In this document: in pieces, positions 23,571-32,827 of the stretch
Numbering within the stretch: position 1 is the first letter of the stretch
How the letters are laid out: every line of letters starts with the position of its first letter
Assembly (NCBI RefSeq): GCF_042660675.1
Contig: NZ_JBHSUL010000033.1
Coordinates: 1-64,000 of the forward strand
Direction of reading: 5' to 3'
Length of the DNA: 64,000 nucleotides
Source of the DNA: Marinilactibacillus sp042660675
GTDB lineage: Bacteria > Bacillota > Bacilli > Lactobacillales > Carnobacteriaceae_A
Made by a program: the position numbers and the translations under genes
The notes under the pieces: generated by a model
Told to the model about the DNA's origin: nothing
What the model saw: only the letters and a program-made list of their open reading frames with translations
Database searches by the model: none

Positions 23571-26216
23571 TTATTGGTTTTCTAGAATCCAATTCTGTAC
23601 AGCACTTAGAGCATCTGCAAGTCCTTCTGGGTTTTTACCGCCGGCTTGAGCCATATCAGGGCGTCCACCACCGCCACCACCAACTTTAGGAGCAATCGCT
23701 TTGATTAAATTCCCTGCTTTGAGGCCGGCAGCTATAGCTTTATCGCTCATTGCAACAATCAAATTAACTTTATCTTCATTTTTCAATCCTAATACCAGTA
23801 CATCTGAGTAAACTTCTTGCTTCCACTTGTCTGCTAGTTGACGTAATTGATTCATATCTTTAACCTGAACTTCTTGTGCTATAAACGTCATTCCAGCTTC
23901 TTCTTCAATTTGTTTGAATACGTCATCCGCTTGAGCATTGGCCATTTTAGCATTCAATGATTCATTTTCTTGTTTAACTTCTTTCAATTCTGTTAATAAT
24001 TGAGAAACCTTATTAGGCACTTCTTCAATCGTCTGAGCTTTAACCATTGCACTTGTTTCATGTAATAATGCTAGCTGGCCTTCCATCCATCTATAATAAC
24101 CTTCACTGGTTTTAGCAATGATTCTTCTTGTACCTGCTCCGATACCAGATTCCGATACAATTTTGAATAAACCGATATCTGATGTATTTGAAACATGGGT
24201 GCCTCCACAAAATTCTTTGGAATATTCTCCAATCATTACAACGCGGACGCTATCACCATATTTTTCTCCGAAAAGTGCCATTGCGCCAAGTTTTTTAGCT
24301 TCTTCAATTGAAGTCACAACAGTAGAAACAGAAAGTGATTCAAATATCTTCTGGTTTACAATCTCTTCCATTTGCTTCAATTCCTGATCTGTCACTTGTC
24401 CAAAATGAGTGAAATCAAATCTTAACTGGTCTGGTGTTACTAATGAACCAGCTTGATTGGCATGATCTCCAAGGACATCTTTAAGCGCTTGGTGCAATAA
24501 GTGTGTTGCTGTGTGATTTCTTTCAATCAAGTTTCGGCGGTTACGATCAACTTCTAATGTATAGACTTCTCCTGTTTTCATTTCAGCTAATATGTTTGCT
24601 TCATGAAGGGGTTGTCCTGCTGGAGCTGCTTTAACCGTTTCTATCTTAGCCACAACTTCTCCAGATTGATTTTTGATTTGACCAGTATCTCCAATTTGCC
24701 CACCTTTTTCAGCATAGAAAGGTGTTACATCGAATATAAGTCTAGCTTTGCTACCAGAAGAGATTCTATCCTGAAAAGCTTCTTCAAATAATATAGTCTC
24801 AAGAGTCGCTTCGGACTGGATATTGTTATACCCAATAAACTCACTATCTTTATCCAGAGAAGTTAGTAGATTACTTTGAACAGACATGGATCCTTCATCA
24901 CTTCGAGCAGATCTCGCACGTTCGCGCTGTTTCTCCATCTCTTTCTCAAATCCACTGATATCTACTGTTAAACCTTGTTCATCCGCTACTTCTTCTGTTA
25001 ACTCAATTGGGAATCCAAATGTATCATATAACTGAAATGCATCTTCTCCACTAATAACCGTTTCTTTATTTTTTTGAATGTGCTCAGTGATTTCGTTGAG
25101 TCTTCCTAGACCTTCAGCCAGAGTCTCATGGAATCGATCTTCTTCATTAGAAATGACTTTTGTAATAAAATCAGCCTTTTCTAGTACTTCAGGGTAGTGT
25201 TCTTGCATGATTTCGCCTACCACTGGAACTAGTTTGGTTAAGAACGGTTTCTCAATACCTAACTTACGGCCGTGCATAACAGCACGTCTGAGTAGGCGTC
25301 TTAATACATATCCACGTCCTTCATTAGAAGGTAATGCGCCATCTCCAATTGCAAATGTAATTGCACGCACATGGTCTGCAATCACTTTAAAACTCATTCC
25401 TTTGTTCTTTGCATCTGTATACGTTTTTCCAGAAATTTCTTCTACTTTTTGAATAATCGGCATGAACAAGTCTGTTTCAAAGTTTGTTGGTACATCTTGA
25501 ACAACAGATAGCATTCTTTCAAGTCCCATACCCGTATCAATATTTTTGTTTGGAAGTGGGTCATAGGTATCATCCGGTTTGTGATTGAATTGAGAAAAGA
25601 CTAAATTCCAGATTTCTAACCAGCGTTCATTTTCTCCTCCTGGATAACTTTCCGGATCATCTTCTGACAAATCATTGTATTCAGGTCCACGGTCATAGAA
25701 AATTTCAGAGTTAGGTCCACAAGGGCCTTCACCGATATCCCAGAAATTCCCCTCTTCTTCAACGATATGATCTTCACTTAGTCCAACGACTTCATTCCAG
25801 ATTTTATACGCTTCTTTGTCTTCAGGATAGACGGTTACATACAACTTTTCTGGATCCATAGCCATCCACTTTTCACTTGTAAGAAATTCCCAAGCCCACT
25901 CGATAGCTTCTGTTTTGAAATAATCACCAATAGAAAAGTTGCCAAGCATTTCAAATAAAGTATGGTGTCTTGCTGTCTTACCAACGTTTTCGATGTCATT
26001 GGTACGAATACTTTTTTGTGAGCTTGCAAGTCTAGGATTTTCTGGTTTCACAGAACCATCAAAATATTTTTTCATTGTAGCAACCCCAGAATTGACCCAT
26101 AATAGTGACGGATCTTCAATCGGTACTAAAGATGCACTTTTTTCAATTTTATGATGTTTCTCTGCAAAAAAATCTAAATAGAGTTGTCTTAATTCAGAAC
26201 TGTTTACTTGTTTCAT
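23571..26216 (-). CDS. alaS: Alanyl-tRNA synthetase
   Basis: Class II synthetase charging tRNA-Ala, 881 residues from ATG 26216 (box GAGAGG). Visible parts are the catalytic domain (LRQLYLDFF, HHTLFEMLGNFSIGDYFK, GMGLERM), the editing domain with zinc-type motif NHTATHLLHQAL and CGGTHVSNTSDI, and the C-Ala domain ending GGGGGGRPDMAQAGG. All are intact. Expression is likely controlled by the T-box leader directly upstream, which senses uncharged tRNA-Ala. The longer frame to 26258 runs through a stretch without a box. Confidence 0.97.
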   Translation of the reverse strand: MKQVNSSELRQLYLDFFAEKHHKIEKSASLVPIEDPSLLWVNSGVATMKKYFDGSVKPENPRLASSQKSIRTNDIENVGKTARHHTLFEMLGNFSIGDYFKTEAIEWAWEFLTSEKWMAMDPEKLYVTVYPEDKEAYKIWNEVVGLSEDHIVEEEGNFWDIGEGPCGPNSEIFYDRGPEYNDLSEDDPESYPGGENERWLEIWNLVFSQFNHKPDDTYDPLPNKNIDTGMGLERMLSVVQDVPTNFETDLFMPIIQKVEEISGKTYTDAKNKGMSFKVIADHVRAITFAIGDGALPSNEGRGYVLRRLLRRAVMHGRKLGIEKPFLTKLVPVVGEIMQEHYPEVLEKADFITKVISNEEDRFHETLAEGLGRLNEITEHIQKNKETVISGEDAFQLYDTFGFPIELTEEVADEQGLTVDISGFEKEMEKQRERARSARSDEGSMSVQSNLLTSLDKDSEFIGYNNIQSEATLETILFEEAFQDRISSGSKARLIFDVTPFYAEKGGQIGDTGQIKNQSGEVVAKIETVKAAPAGQPLHEANILAEMKTGEVYTLEVDRNRRNLIERNHTATHLLHQALKDVLGDHANQAGSLVTPDQLRFDFTHFGQVTDQELKQMEEIVNQKIFESLSVSTVVTSIEEAKKLGAMALFGEKYGDSVRVVMIGEYSKEFCGGTHVSNTSDIGLFKIVSESGIGAGTRRIIAKTSEGYYRWMEGQLALLHETSAMVKAQTIEEVPNKVSQLLTELKEVKQENESLNAKMANAQADDVFKQIEEEAGMTFIAQEVQVKDMNQLRQLADKWKQEVYSDVLVLGLKNEDKVNLIVAMSDKAIAAGLKAGNLIKAIAPKVGGGGGGRPDMAQAGGKNPEGLADALSAVQNWILENQ

Positions 26217-26252
26217 TTTCAAATCTATCCTCTCGTCTTTTAACTTTTGATC

Positions 26253-26488
26253 ACACAAAAAAACTGACTAAAGAACACTGCTCACGAGGACGTATTATGC
26301 GCGGTACCACCTCGTTTGCAATGACTTTACTCAGTTTGTCATTACCTCTTAAGTCTTGTTAACGCCAAGAAAGCGGTATGATTTCTCACACAGTACAATA
26401 GGGAGCAATTAAAGGTTCGCTATGATTCTTTTCCACCGTGATAAGAATCTCTCTTAAATAGCTTTCCATCAACTATATCCTATAGTTT
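26253..26488 (-). promoter_or_regulatory. T-box leader controlling alaS
   Basis: The hallmark GGTGGTACCGCG (minus, 26311-26300) sits in the antiterminator. The competing terminator is built from AAACTGA...TAAAG...CATTGC pairing with GCAGTG...CTTTA...TCAGTTT, then seven T (26263-26257). Inside this stem CGAGG pairs with CCTCG. Upstream, GATTCTT/AAGAATC forms part of stem I, and a GCG codon near 26422 is a candidate alanine specifier. The last point is uncertain. Confidence 0.9.
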
Positions 26489-26574
26489 CATTAAAATGAG
26501 TATAGCCTAGTTTTCAAATACAGTCAATACTTGCTGAAAATCTAGACCGTTTATCAAATAATCTAAAGGTATAT

Positions 26575-27456
26575 TTATAACAACGGCTCATCTACATTGA
26601 ATTGTTTATGCAGAGAAAATCCTCTACCCAATACTTCGCTTGCACTCATTGCAACGACGAATGCATCCGGATCAACTTCCAATACCGTTTCTTTCAAGAG
26701 TGTGAACTCTCTTTCTTGGATAACGACCATTAGCATATCTTTTTCAGTATTTCCATATCCTCCACGTACACCAAGGTTTGTAACGCCTCTTTGTAGGGTA
26801 TGCAAAACTTCTTGTTTGATGGCTTTTGGATTATCAGAAATAATAAAGATATTTTTGTTTCGATTGAAACCAAGCTGTACCAAGTCAATCGTTCTTGAAA
26901 TGATGAATAAAGCAATCAGTGAATACATAACTGTTTCTGGATCAAATACAATTAATGCGCAGAAAATCACTGCTCCATCTACCAAGACAGTACTCAGCCC
27001 GAATTGAAGGCGAGCATATTGATATAAAATCTGAACAATAATACTTGTTCCACCAGTTGTGGCCTTAGCACGAAATACAATTCCTAATCCTAGTCCTGTG
27101 AATACTCCACCAAAAACTGCTGCTAGTAAAGGATCATTTGTTAGAGGGGCTAAATCTTCAAGAAAAATCAGATAAAAAGGTAGCAGCATACTTCCAAGAA
27201 TCGTTTTGTATCCTGCGGCTTTACCTAGTAATACGAAACATACTATCAGTAAAGGAATATTGACCGCATACTGAAAAACTGCTGGAGTCCATCCATAAAG
27301 ATTATTGGCTATAATCGATAGCCCTGTTATCCCTCCAGATACAATTTCATTTGGTAGTAAAAATACTTGAAAAGAAACTGCCGTAATCAAGCATCCAATC
27401 ACGATATAAACATAATCGACTGCACTTAAAGTAAATCGTCTTGCTATTTTTAGCAT
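26575..27456 (-). CDS. YitT family membrane protein (DUF161/DUF2179)
   Basis: Membrane protein of 293 residues: five or six hydrophobic segments in the first 200 residues (YitT membrane domain, with LPNEIVSGGITGLSIIANN and KATTGGTSIIVQIL) and a C-terminal soluble DUF2179 domain (IFIISDNPKAIKQEVLHTLQRGVTNL). Function is unknown in most bacteria. The start at 27456 follows a GAGGAGG box; the longer frame to 27492 overlaps this box. The gene is divergent from the lipid kinase at 27616. Confidence 0.9.
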   Translation of the reverse strand: MLKIARRFTLSAVDYVYIVIGCLITAVSFQVFLLPNEIVSGGITGLSIIANNLYGWTPAVFQYAVNIPLLIVCFVLLGKAAGYKTILGSMLLPFYLIFLEDLAPLTNDPLLAAVFGGVFTGLGLGIVFRAKATTGGTSIIVQILYQYARLQFGLSTVLVDGAVIFCALIVFDPETVMYSLIALFIISRTIDLVQLGFNRNKNIFIISDNPKAIKQEVLHTLQRGVTNLGVRGGYGNTEKDMLMVVIQEREFTLLKETVLEVDPDAFVVAMSASEVLGRGFSLHKQFNVDEPLL

Positions 27457-27559
27457 ATCATTCCTCCTCAATTCGTTAGTAACTCGAATCATTCTATCAT
27501 TATGTAAATCACTTTCTCAACCCTGTTGGCGGATTCATGAGTATTTTATCATAGTAGGG

Positions 27560-27587
27560 TTTACAAAGACCTTGGATACCGTATACT
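27560..27587 (+). promoter_or_regulatory. Promoter of the lipid kinase gene
   Basis: -35 TTTACA (27560-27565), a 16-base spacer and -10 TATACT (27582-27587) stand 28 bases before the start codon. Confidence 0.6.
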
Positions 27588-27615
27588 ACTGTTATATAAA
27601 GAATGGAGTGATTCC

Positions 27616-28527
27616 ATGAATACAAACCTACAGTTTACTTACATACTAAACGAATATTCACGAAATGGTCATAAAGCTTTGAAGCAGATCAAACAGTATT
27701 CTGACGAACAAGGTTATATTTATACTGTCCACAAAACTCAATATTCTGGTCATGCTTTCGAATTAGCTCGTTCGCTTGCCCCGACGTTACCAATCCATAA
27801 TCTACTAGTGGTGGTTGGTGGAGACGGTACGCTTAGTGAAGTTATTAATGGATTAGAATCAATACATACTGATTGTCCTATTGGCTATATTCCAACAGGT
27901 TCCGGAAATGATTTTGCTCGTTCTCATAACATTCCTCTGACAATTCAGGCATCTATTCAATATATGCTTGAAACGACAATACCTAGACAACTCGATATCA
28001 TTGAAATTCAACATAAACACACCCGCTCATATGCTTTAAACAGTTTTGGGGTTGGAATTGATGGAATGGTTATCCATTCTTTAGCTGAATCGAAATTAAA
28101 AAAAATTATTGGTAATGCAGCATATTTCAGCTCGATTCTATCTGCCTACTTTAAACAAAAACCCTTTAATATCAGTATTGATACGGGTAAACATTCTTTG
28201 GAATTCTCAAATATACTATTAGCTGTCTGTGTGAATCATCGGTATTTCGGTGGAGGAATTCCGATTCACCCAAAAGCCGATCCAACTGATAGTGTATTTG
28301 AACTCGTGATTGCTGAAACAGTATCTTTTAGCGAACTTTTGTCTTTACTCACTAGAGTTATCTTAAAAAAAGATCACCTTGCTCATAAAAAAATGCATGT
28401 AGTTAAAATGGCAGATTACACTATACACGTACAGTCTCATCAATACGGACAACGTGATGGTGAGTTAAAAGAAATTTATGGGGACTATACCATTTCAAGC
28501 AAGAAAAGGGCCTTTTGGATCCATTAA
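27616..28527 (+). CDS. Diacylglycerol/lipid kinase family protein (YegS/DgkB-like)
   Basis: Soluble lipid kinase of the DAGK catalytic family, 303 residues. The nucleotide-binding GGDGTLSEVINGL is at about 73-85 and the second signature IPTGSGNDFARS at about 95-106. The C-terminal beta domain includes FGGGIPIHPKADP. Members phosphorylate diacylglycerol for lipoteichoic-acid lipid recycling (DgkB) or sphingoid bases; which applies here cannot be told. A TGGAGTG box precedes the ATG. Monocistronic. Confidence 0.9.
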   Translation: MNTNLQFTYILNEYSRNGHKALKQIKQYSDEQGYIYTVHKTQYSGHAFELARSLAPTLPIHNLLVVVGGDGTLSEVINGLESIHTDCPIGYIPTGSGNDFARSHNIPLTIQASIQYMLETTIPRQLDIIEIQHKHTRSYALNSFGVGIDGMVIHSLAESKLKKIIGNAAYFSSILSAYFKQKPFNISIDTGKHSLEFSNILLAVCVNHRYFGGGIPIHPKADPTDSVFELVIAETVSFSELLSLLTRVILKKDHLAHKKMHVVKMADYTIHVQSHQYGQRDGELKEIYGDYTISSKKRAFWIH

Positions 28528-28543
28528 ACTATGGTAATAACTA

Positions 28544-28587
28544 TAAACGCCTAAGAAGGCTCAAAATCGTCTTCTTAGGCGTTTTAT
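28544..28587. terminator. Bidirectional terminator between the lipid kinase gene and recD2
   Basis: AAACGCCTAAGAAG and CTTCTTAGGCGTTT form a perfect 14-bp stem around a twelve-base loop. T follows on the plus strand and the minus strand is A/T-rich. It serves the two convergent genes. Confidence 0.88.
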
Positions 28588-31022
28588 TATTCACTATAAG
28601 GCGTTATACCAACCATCCCAATAAGCGGATCCACCTCATTGTTATCAACCATAGCTGGAGTAAGGTATTTGGATTGCTTTTCAGTCTGATTATCTTGTTT
28701 TTCAGTCTCTTCAACCGTTGTGAACTCTTCAGACTCTTCAATACTTAGAGGATCTTCCGCTAGTAATCTTTCTTTTAACGTCGTTTTTCTCAGCATACTT
28801 GTAGAGTGTAAACTATTTCTATAGGCTGCTTCTTCTCCGCATAAAATTAAGATCTGACTGGCACGTGTGATTGCGGTATAAAGTAAGTCTTTTTTCAACA
28901 TTCTACGGTAGCCATTGACCATCGGTAAGATGACCATCTTATATTCGCTTCCTTGTGCTTTATGAATAGAACAGCAGTATGCGAGCGTGATTTTATTCCA
29001 TTCATTTCTGAGATAGGTTACTTCATTTCCCTCAAAGTCAATAACCAGATTGTCCGTCTTCGTTTCAGATTCTTTAGCTGGAATAATTCCTGTAATCATC
29101 CCCATATCCCCATTGAATACATTTCTTTCAGGATCATTGACGAGTTGCAGTACTTTGTCGCCGATTCTATAGACACTGTCTACGAATTTCATTTCTTTTT
29201 TTTCACCATTTGGATTTGGATTAAACAAATCTTGTAAATGCTTATTTAATGTATTGATACCAGCAGGTCCTTTATACATAGGTGCTAAGACCTGTATATC
29301 TTGAGCCGAAAAACCTTTTTCAATCGCTCTTGATACAACTTGTGTGATAACATCCAGTACTTTATTGGTTGAACAAGGGAAAAAGCTACGATCGATTTTC
29401 TTTTCTCTGAAATCGTCTGGTAGTTTGTTTTCCTTGATACTATGTGCTAAAGGAATAATGGAAGAATCATTTCCCTGACGATAAATATCTTTCAATTCTT
29501 TCTGGGGTACAACGTCACTTTCGAGAAAATCTCTTAAAACCTGCCCTGGCCCTACAGAGGGGAGTTGGTCTTTATCTCCAACCATAATTACTTGCATATC
29601 GCTGGGAACAGCTTTGAGTAGCTGATAAGCAAGCCATGTATCAACCATTGACATTTCATCGATTACGAGTAGTTTCCCCTTCAAGTTACGATCATGATCA
29701 CCAAGATCTTCTTCATCATCTGTAGCCGTTAACCCTAGTAATCTGTGAATGGTAGAGGCGGGCAATCCTGTTGTTTCTTTCATACGTTTAGCTGCTCTTC
29801 CAGTGGGTGCCGCCAGTAGAATAGGATATGCTTCGTCTTTGTACTCATTCGGGTCAAGTGACAAATCATTCAGTTCAGCAAAAAGTGTCACAATACCATT
29901 TAACACGGTCGTTTTTCCAGTACCTGGTCCACCTGTAAGTAAAAAAATCGGTGATTTAAGCGCTTCTTCAATGGCATTCTTTTGAGAATCTCCATAGGTA
30001 ATACCCATAGTTTTTTCAAGTTTTATGAGTTTTTTGTGGATAGTCTTTTTTGAATGAGCAATCTTACTAGCATGCTCGATTAGTCTCTCTACTGATGTTG
30101 CGATTCCCCACTCAGATGCATACAAGGAAGGAATATAAAAGCGGTCCTCATCTTGAATGATTTCTTGGTTTTGAACCAGCGCAATAATATTGTCCGCAGC
30201 GATTTCAGGATCAATAATAAATGGTCGACTTTCTTCGAGCACCTGTATGGTTTTCTGAAGAAGTGGTTTGCTAGAAGCATATGTATCTCCATCACTTAAT
30301 GTAAGTTCTTGAATAGAATACAATATGCTTGCTTGAATTCTAGCAGGTGCATCCGACTTGATTCCGATCTCTTCGGCAATCAGATCCGCACGGTTAAACC
30401 CAATTCCTTCGATTTCTTTTATTAACTGGTAAGGATTCTCTTGAATAACAGATAAGGTTTTACTTTCGTACTTCTGATAAACCTTATAAGCTAACTGATT
30501 TCCTAGACCGTATTTATTTAAAGCGAGGACGACTCTTTGCATCCCTTGTTCTTTATCAAGAACGTCTATGATCATTTGTTTTTTTGTTTGATTCAAACCG
30601 GGGACTCGGTCAAGTTGATTGGGGTCATCTAAAATCAAATCTAGGACACCGTCACCCAGTGTATCGACAATAGTTTCTGCCGTTTTTTTTCCAACACCTT
30701 TGAATCGACTACTGGATAAGTATGAAACAACGGCTTGACCACTTGAAGGCTGTTCTTTTGCATAGCGATCCGCTAAGAATTGAAGTCCATACTTTGGATG
30801 CTCCGTAAGTTTTCCAAAAAAACGATAACTTTCCCCCTCATGCACTTGTCCGAAACTACCAGTAACGACTACTTGCGTACTGTCATACGTAGTATTTGTC
30901 TCCGTAACAGACACGAGCATCACCTTGAAAAAGTTCGAAGGACTGGAAAAATAAATAGCCAACACTTCTCCGTTGATGTATTTCTCTTGATGATCTTCTA
31001 ATCGAAGCGTTTCTTCTTCCAT
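28587..31022 (-). CDS. recD2: RecD2-type ATP-dependent 5'-3' DNA helicase
   Basis: Superfamily 1B helicase with a role in DNA repair and fork restart in bacteria lacking RecBCD. About 811 residues: an N-terminal OB-like domain, tandem helix-hairpin-helix units (FKGVGKKTAETIVDTLG and IEGIGFNRADLIAEEIG), Walker A GGPGTGKTTVL at about 360, Walker B LLVIDEMSMVD, GDKDQLPSVGPGQVL (motif III) and the C-terminal KAQGSEYKMVILP and LLYTAITRA (motifs V-VI). The second of two adjacent ATG codons fits the AGGAGG box better. It begins about 150 bases beyond the mnmA stop, with a terminator in between. Confidence 0.95.
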   Translation of the reverse strand: MEEETLRLEDHQEKYINGEVLAIYFSSPSNFFKVMLVSVTETNTTYDSTQVVVTGSFGQVHEGESYRFFGKLTEHPKYGLQFLADRYAKEQPSSGQAVVSYLSSSRFKGVGKKTAETIVDTLGDGVLDLILDDPNQLDRVPGLNQTKKQMIIDVLDKEQGMQRVVLALNKYGLGNQLAYKVYQKYESKTLSVIQENPYQLIKEIEGIGFNRADLIAEEIGIKSDAPARIQASILYSIQELTLSDGDTYASSKPLLQKTIQVLEESRPFIIDPEIAADNIIALVQNQEIIQDEDRFYIPSLYASEWGIATSVERLIEHASKIAHSKKTIHKKLIKLEKTMGITYGDSQKNAIEEALKSPIFLLTGGPGTGKTTVLNGIVTLFAELNDLSLDPNEYKDEAYPILLAAPTGRAAKRMKETTGLPASTIHRLLGLTATDDEEDLGDHDRNLKGKLLVIDEMSMVDTWLAYQLLKAVPSDMQVIMVGDKDQLPSVGPGQVLRDFLESDVVPQKELKDIYRQGNDSSIIPLAHSIKENKLPDDFREKKIDRSFFPCSTNKVLDVITQVVSRAIEKGFSAQDIQVLAPMYKGPAGINTLNKHLQDLFNPNPNGEKKEMKFVDSVYRIGDKVLQLVNDPERNVFNGDMGMITGIIPAKESETKTDNLVIDFEGNEVTYLRNEWNKITLAYCCSIHKAQGSEYKMVILPMVNGYRRMLKKDLLYTAITRASQILILCGEEAAYRNSLHSTSMLRKTTLKERLLAEDPLSIEESEEFTTVEETEKQDNQTEKQSKYLTPAMVDNNEVDPLIGMVGITPYSE

Positions 31023-31109
31023 CATATCCCTCCTCGTTTTCGCCTTTACTATTTTATCGAAATCACAGCTGTTTTTCTAGTGCCTGACTTAAATCAGTAT
31101 ACACTAAAA

Positions 31110-31148
31110 TAAAAAAGGAGATAGATGGCTGACCATTTATCTCCTTAC
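31110..31148 (-). terminator. Intrinsic terminator of mnmA
   Basis: On the minus strand AAGGAGATAAATGG...TATCTCCTT pairs with a loop and is followed by six T. Confidence 0.82.
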
Positions 31149-31170
31149 TTATTCAGTTATTTAACTGTTA

Positions 31171-32295
31171 CTAAACATATTGTAGTTCAGTTTCTTTACT
31201 GTAAGCAGCATCTATTAATCCGCCACCGATACATTCGTCTCCATCATACAAAACGATTGCTTGTCCAGGTGTGATTGCACGAGCTGGCTCATCAAACTCA
31301 ATTTGCGCTGTTCCTTGTTCTTTATCAAGGTGTACCGTTACGCCAACATCCGTTTGTCTGTATCTAAATTTAGCAGTACAGTGAAACGTTTCTGGTTTTT
31401 CTTCATGGTTAGTGAAAGAAAAATCACTTGCATCTAAATGAGTGGCATAAAGCGTTGGATGTTCGTATCCTTGTCCGACATACAATTCATTTTTTTCCAA
31501 GTCTTTACCGATAACAAACCATGGCTCATTAGAAGTACCATTCCCACCGATCCCAAGACCTTTTCTCTGACCAATCGTATAATACATCAAACCATCATGT
31601 TGTTTCATGATTTCTCCATCCAATGTCACCATATTACCCGGTTGTGCTGGAAGATAATTCATTAAAAATTGTTTGAAATCTTTTTCTCCGATAAAACAGA
31701 TCCCAGTGGAATCTTTCTTTTTCGCTGTTGCAAGATCTGCTTCTTCAGCTATTCTACGAACTTCTTTCTTATCCATATCGCCTAACGGGAACATCACTTT
31801 TGATAACTGTTCTTGAGATAATTGATTCAAAAAATACGTTTGATCTTTATTATTATCTAGTCCTCTTAGCAAGTGTGTAACATTATTTTCATCTCGCGTA
31901 ACACGAGCGTAGTGACCTGTAGCCACGTAATCTGCACCTAATTCCATTGCATAATCAAGGAATGCTTTGAATTTGATTTCCTTGTTACACATTACGTCTG
32001 GGTTTGGTGTTCTGCCCTTTTTATATTCATCTAAGAAATACGTAAATACTTTGTCCCAATATTCTTTTTCGAAGTTGATAGAATAATAAGGTATACCAAT
32101 TTTGTTTGCGACTAATGCGACGTCTTTATAGTCTTCGGTAGCCGTACAAACGCCATTTTCATCTGTATCATCCCAGTTTTTCATGAATACGCCTATAACT
32201 TCATAACCTTGTTCTTTGAGCAACAAAGCTGTTACAGAAGAATCCACTCCTCCGCTCATTCCGACGACGACTCTAGTTTTCGAGTTGTCAGTCAT
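31171..32295 (-). CDS. mnmA: tRNA-specific 2-thiouridylase MnmA
   Basis: Adds sulfur to U34 of tRNA-Lys, -Glu and -Gln. The 374 residues carry the ATP-pyrophosphatase loop GMSGGVDSSVTALLL at 13-27, the first catalytic Cys in PDVMCNKEIKF and the second in STGICFIGE. The C-terminal beta-barrel ends LYDGDECIGGGLIDAA. Sulfur is probably passed directly from the cysteine desulfurase at 32828, with DUF1831 between them. This grouping matches yrvO-mnmA of Bacillus, extended in Lactobacillales. Confidence 0.97.
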   Translation of the reverse strand: MTDNSKTRVVVGMSGGVDSSVTALLLKEQGYEVIGVFMKNWDDTDENGVCTATEDYKDVALVANKIGIPYYSINFEKEYWDKVFTYFLDEYKKGRTPNPDVMCNKEIKFKAFLDYAMELGADYVATGHYARVTRDENNVTHLLRGLDNNKDQTYFLNQLSQEQLSKVMFPLGDMDKKEVRRIAEEADLATAKKKDSTGICFIGEKDFKQFLMNYLPAQPGNMVTLDGEIMKQHDGLMYYTIGQRKGLGIGGNGTSNEPWFVIGKDLEKNELYVGQGYEHPTLYATHLDASDFSFTNHEEKPETFHCTAKFRYRQTDVGVTVHLDKEQGTAQIEFDEPARAITPGQAIVLYDGDECIGGGLIDAAYSKETELQYV

Positions 32296-32441
32296 AAAAT
32301 CACCATCATTTCAGTTTAGATTCTGAACTATACACGAATTGAAGGTTCGTAAGTTTCAGTCTTTATCATTATACTTACTTAAAAGAAGAAATCAAGTTGT
32401 TTAAAAGTATTTTAATCTGATAAGACTGCTTTGATGATTAT

Positions 32442-32783
32442 TTATACTTTTTCTAGTACGGACTCTTCTACAAAGGTATTTAAAATATTTTCAACCATCA
32501 ATTGAGCTTGTTTAAGGTCAGTGTCTTTAAAAATATCTATCTTCTTTAATCCATTTGCTGTGACCGTTACGAGCTTTAATTCTTTTAAATCTTTTGAAAT
32601 TGTAATTTTTAATTTAGGTGCTGTTTTATCGGAAATTACGCTACTTAATGTTCTTTCATACTGAAAAGACCCATTTTTAGTTTCAATAAATCCGTGGTCT
32701 TTTAAAGTATACCTTTTTGCTTGGTCATTTACTTTATACTGATCCTTGCTTCCTGTTAGACTGTCGATTAATTTAGTGGCCAT
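32442..32783 (-). CDS. DUF1831 family protein between cysteine desulfurase and mnmA
   Basis: Small protein of 113 residues without membrane segments or Cys residues, so it is unlikely to carry sulfur itself. By recall it belongs to DUF1831, restricted largely to Lactobacillales and almost always placed between a cysteine desulfurase gene and mnmA, as here. An accessory role in tRNA thiolation is plausible from context only. The next gene mnmA starts about 145 bases on. Confidence 0.75.
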   Translation of the reverse strand: MATKLIDSLTGSKDQYKVNDQAKRYTLKDHGFIETKNGSFQYERTLSSVISDKTAPKLKITISKDLKELKLVTVTANGLKKIDIFKDTDLKQAQLMVENILNTFVEESVLEKV

Positions 32784-32827
32784 TTTACGCTCTCCTTATC
32801 ATTGAAACTCATTTTTTCCTTTTGTGC

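Noticed and set aside
28515..28748. Small plus-strand reading frame after the lipid kinase gene
   Set aside because: It runs over the terminator and antisense to the end of recD2, with no ribosome binding site.
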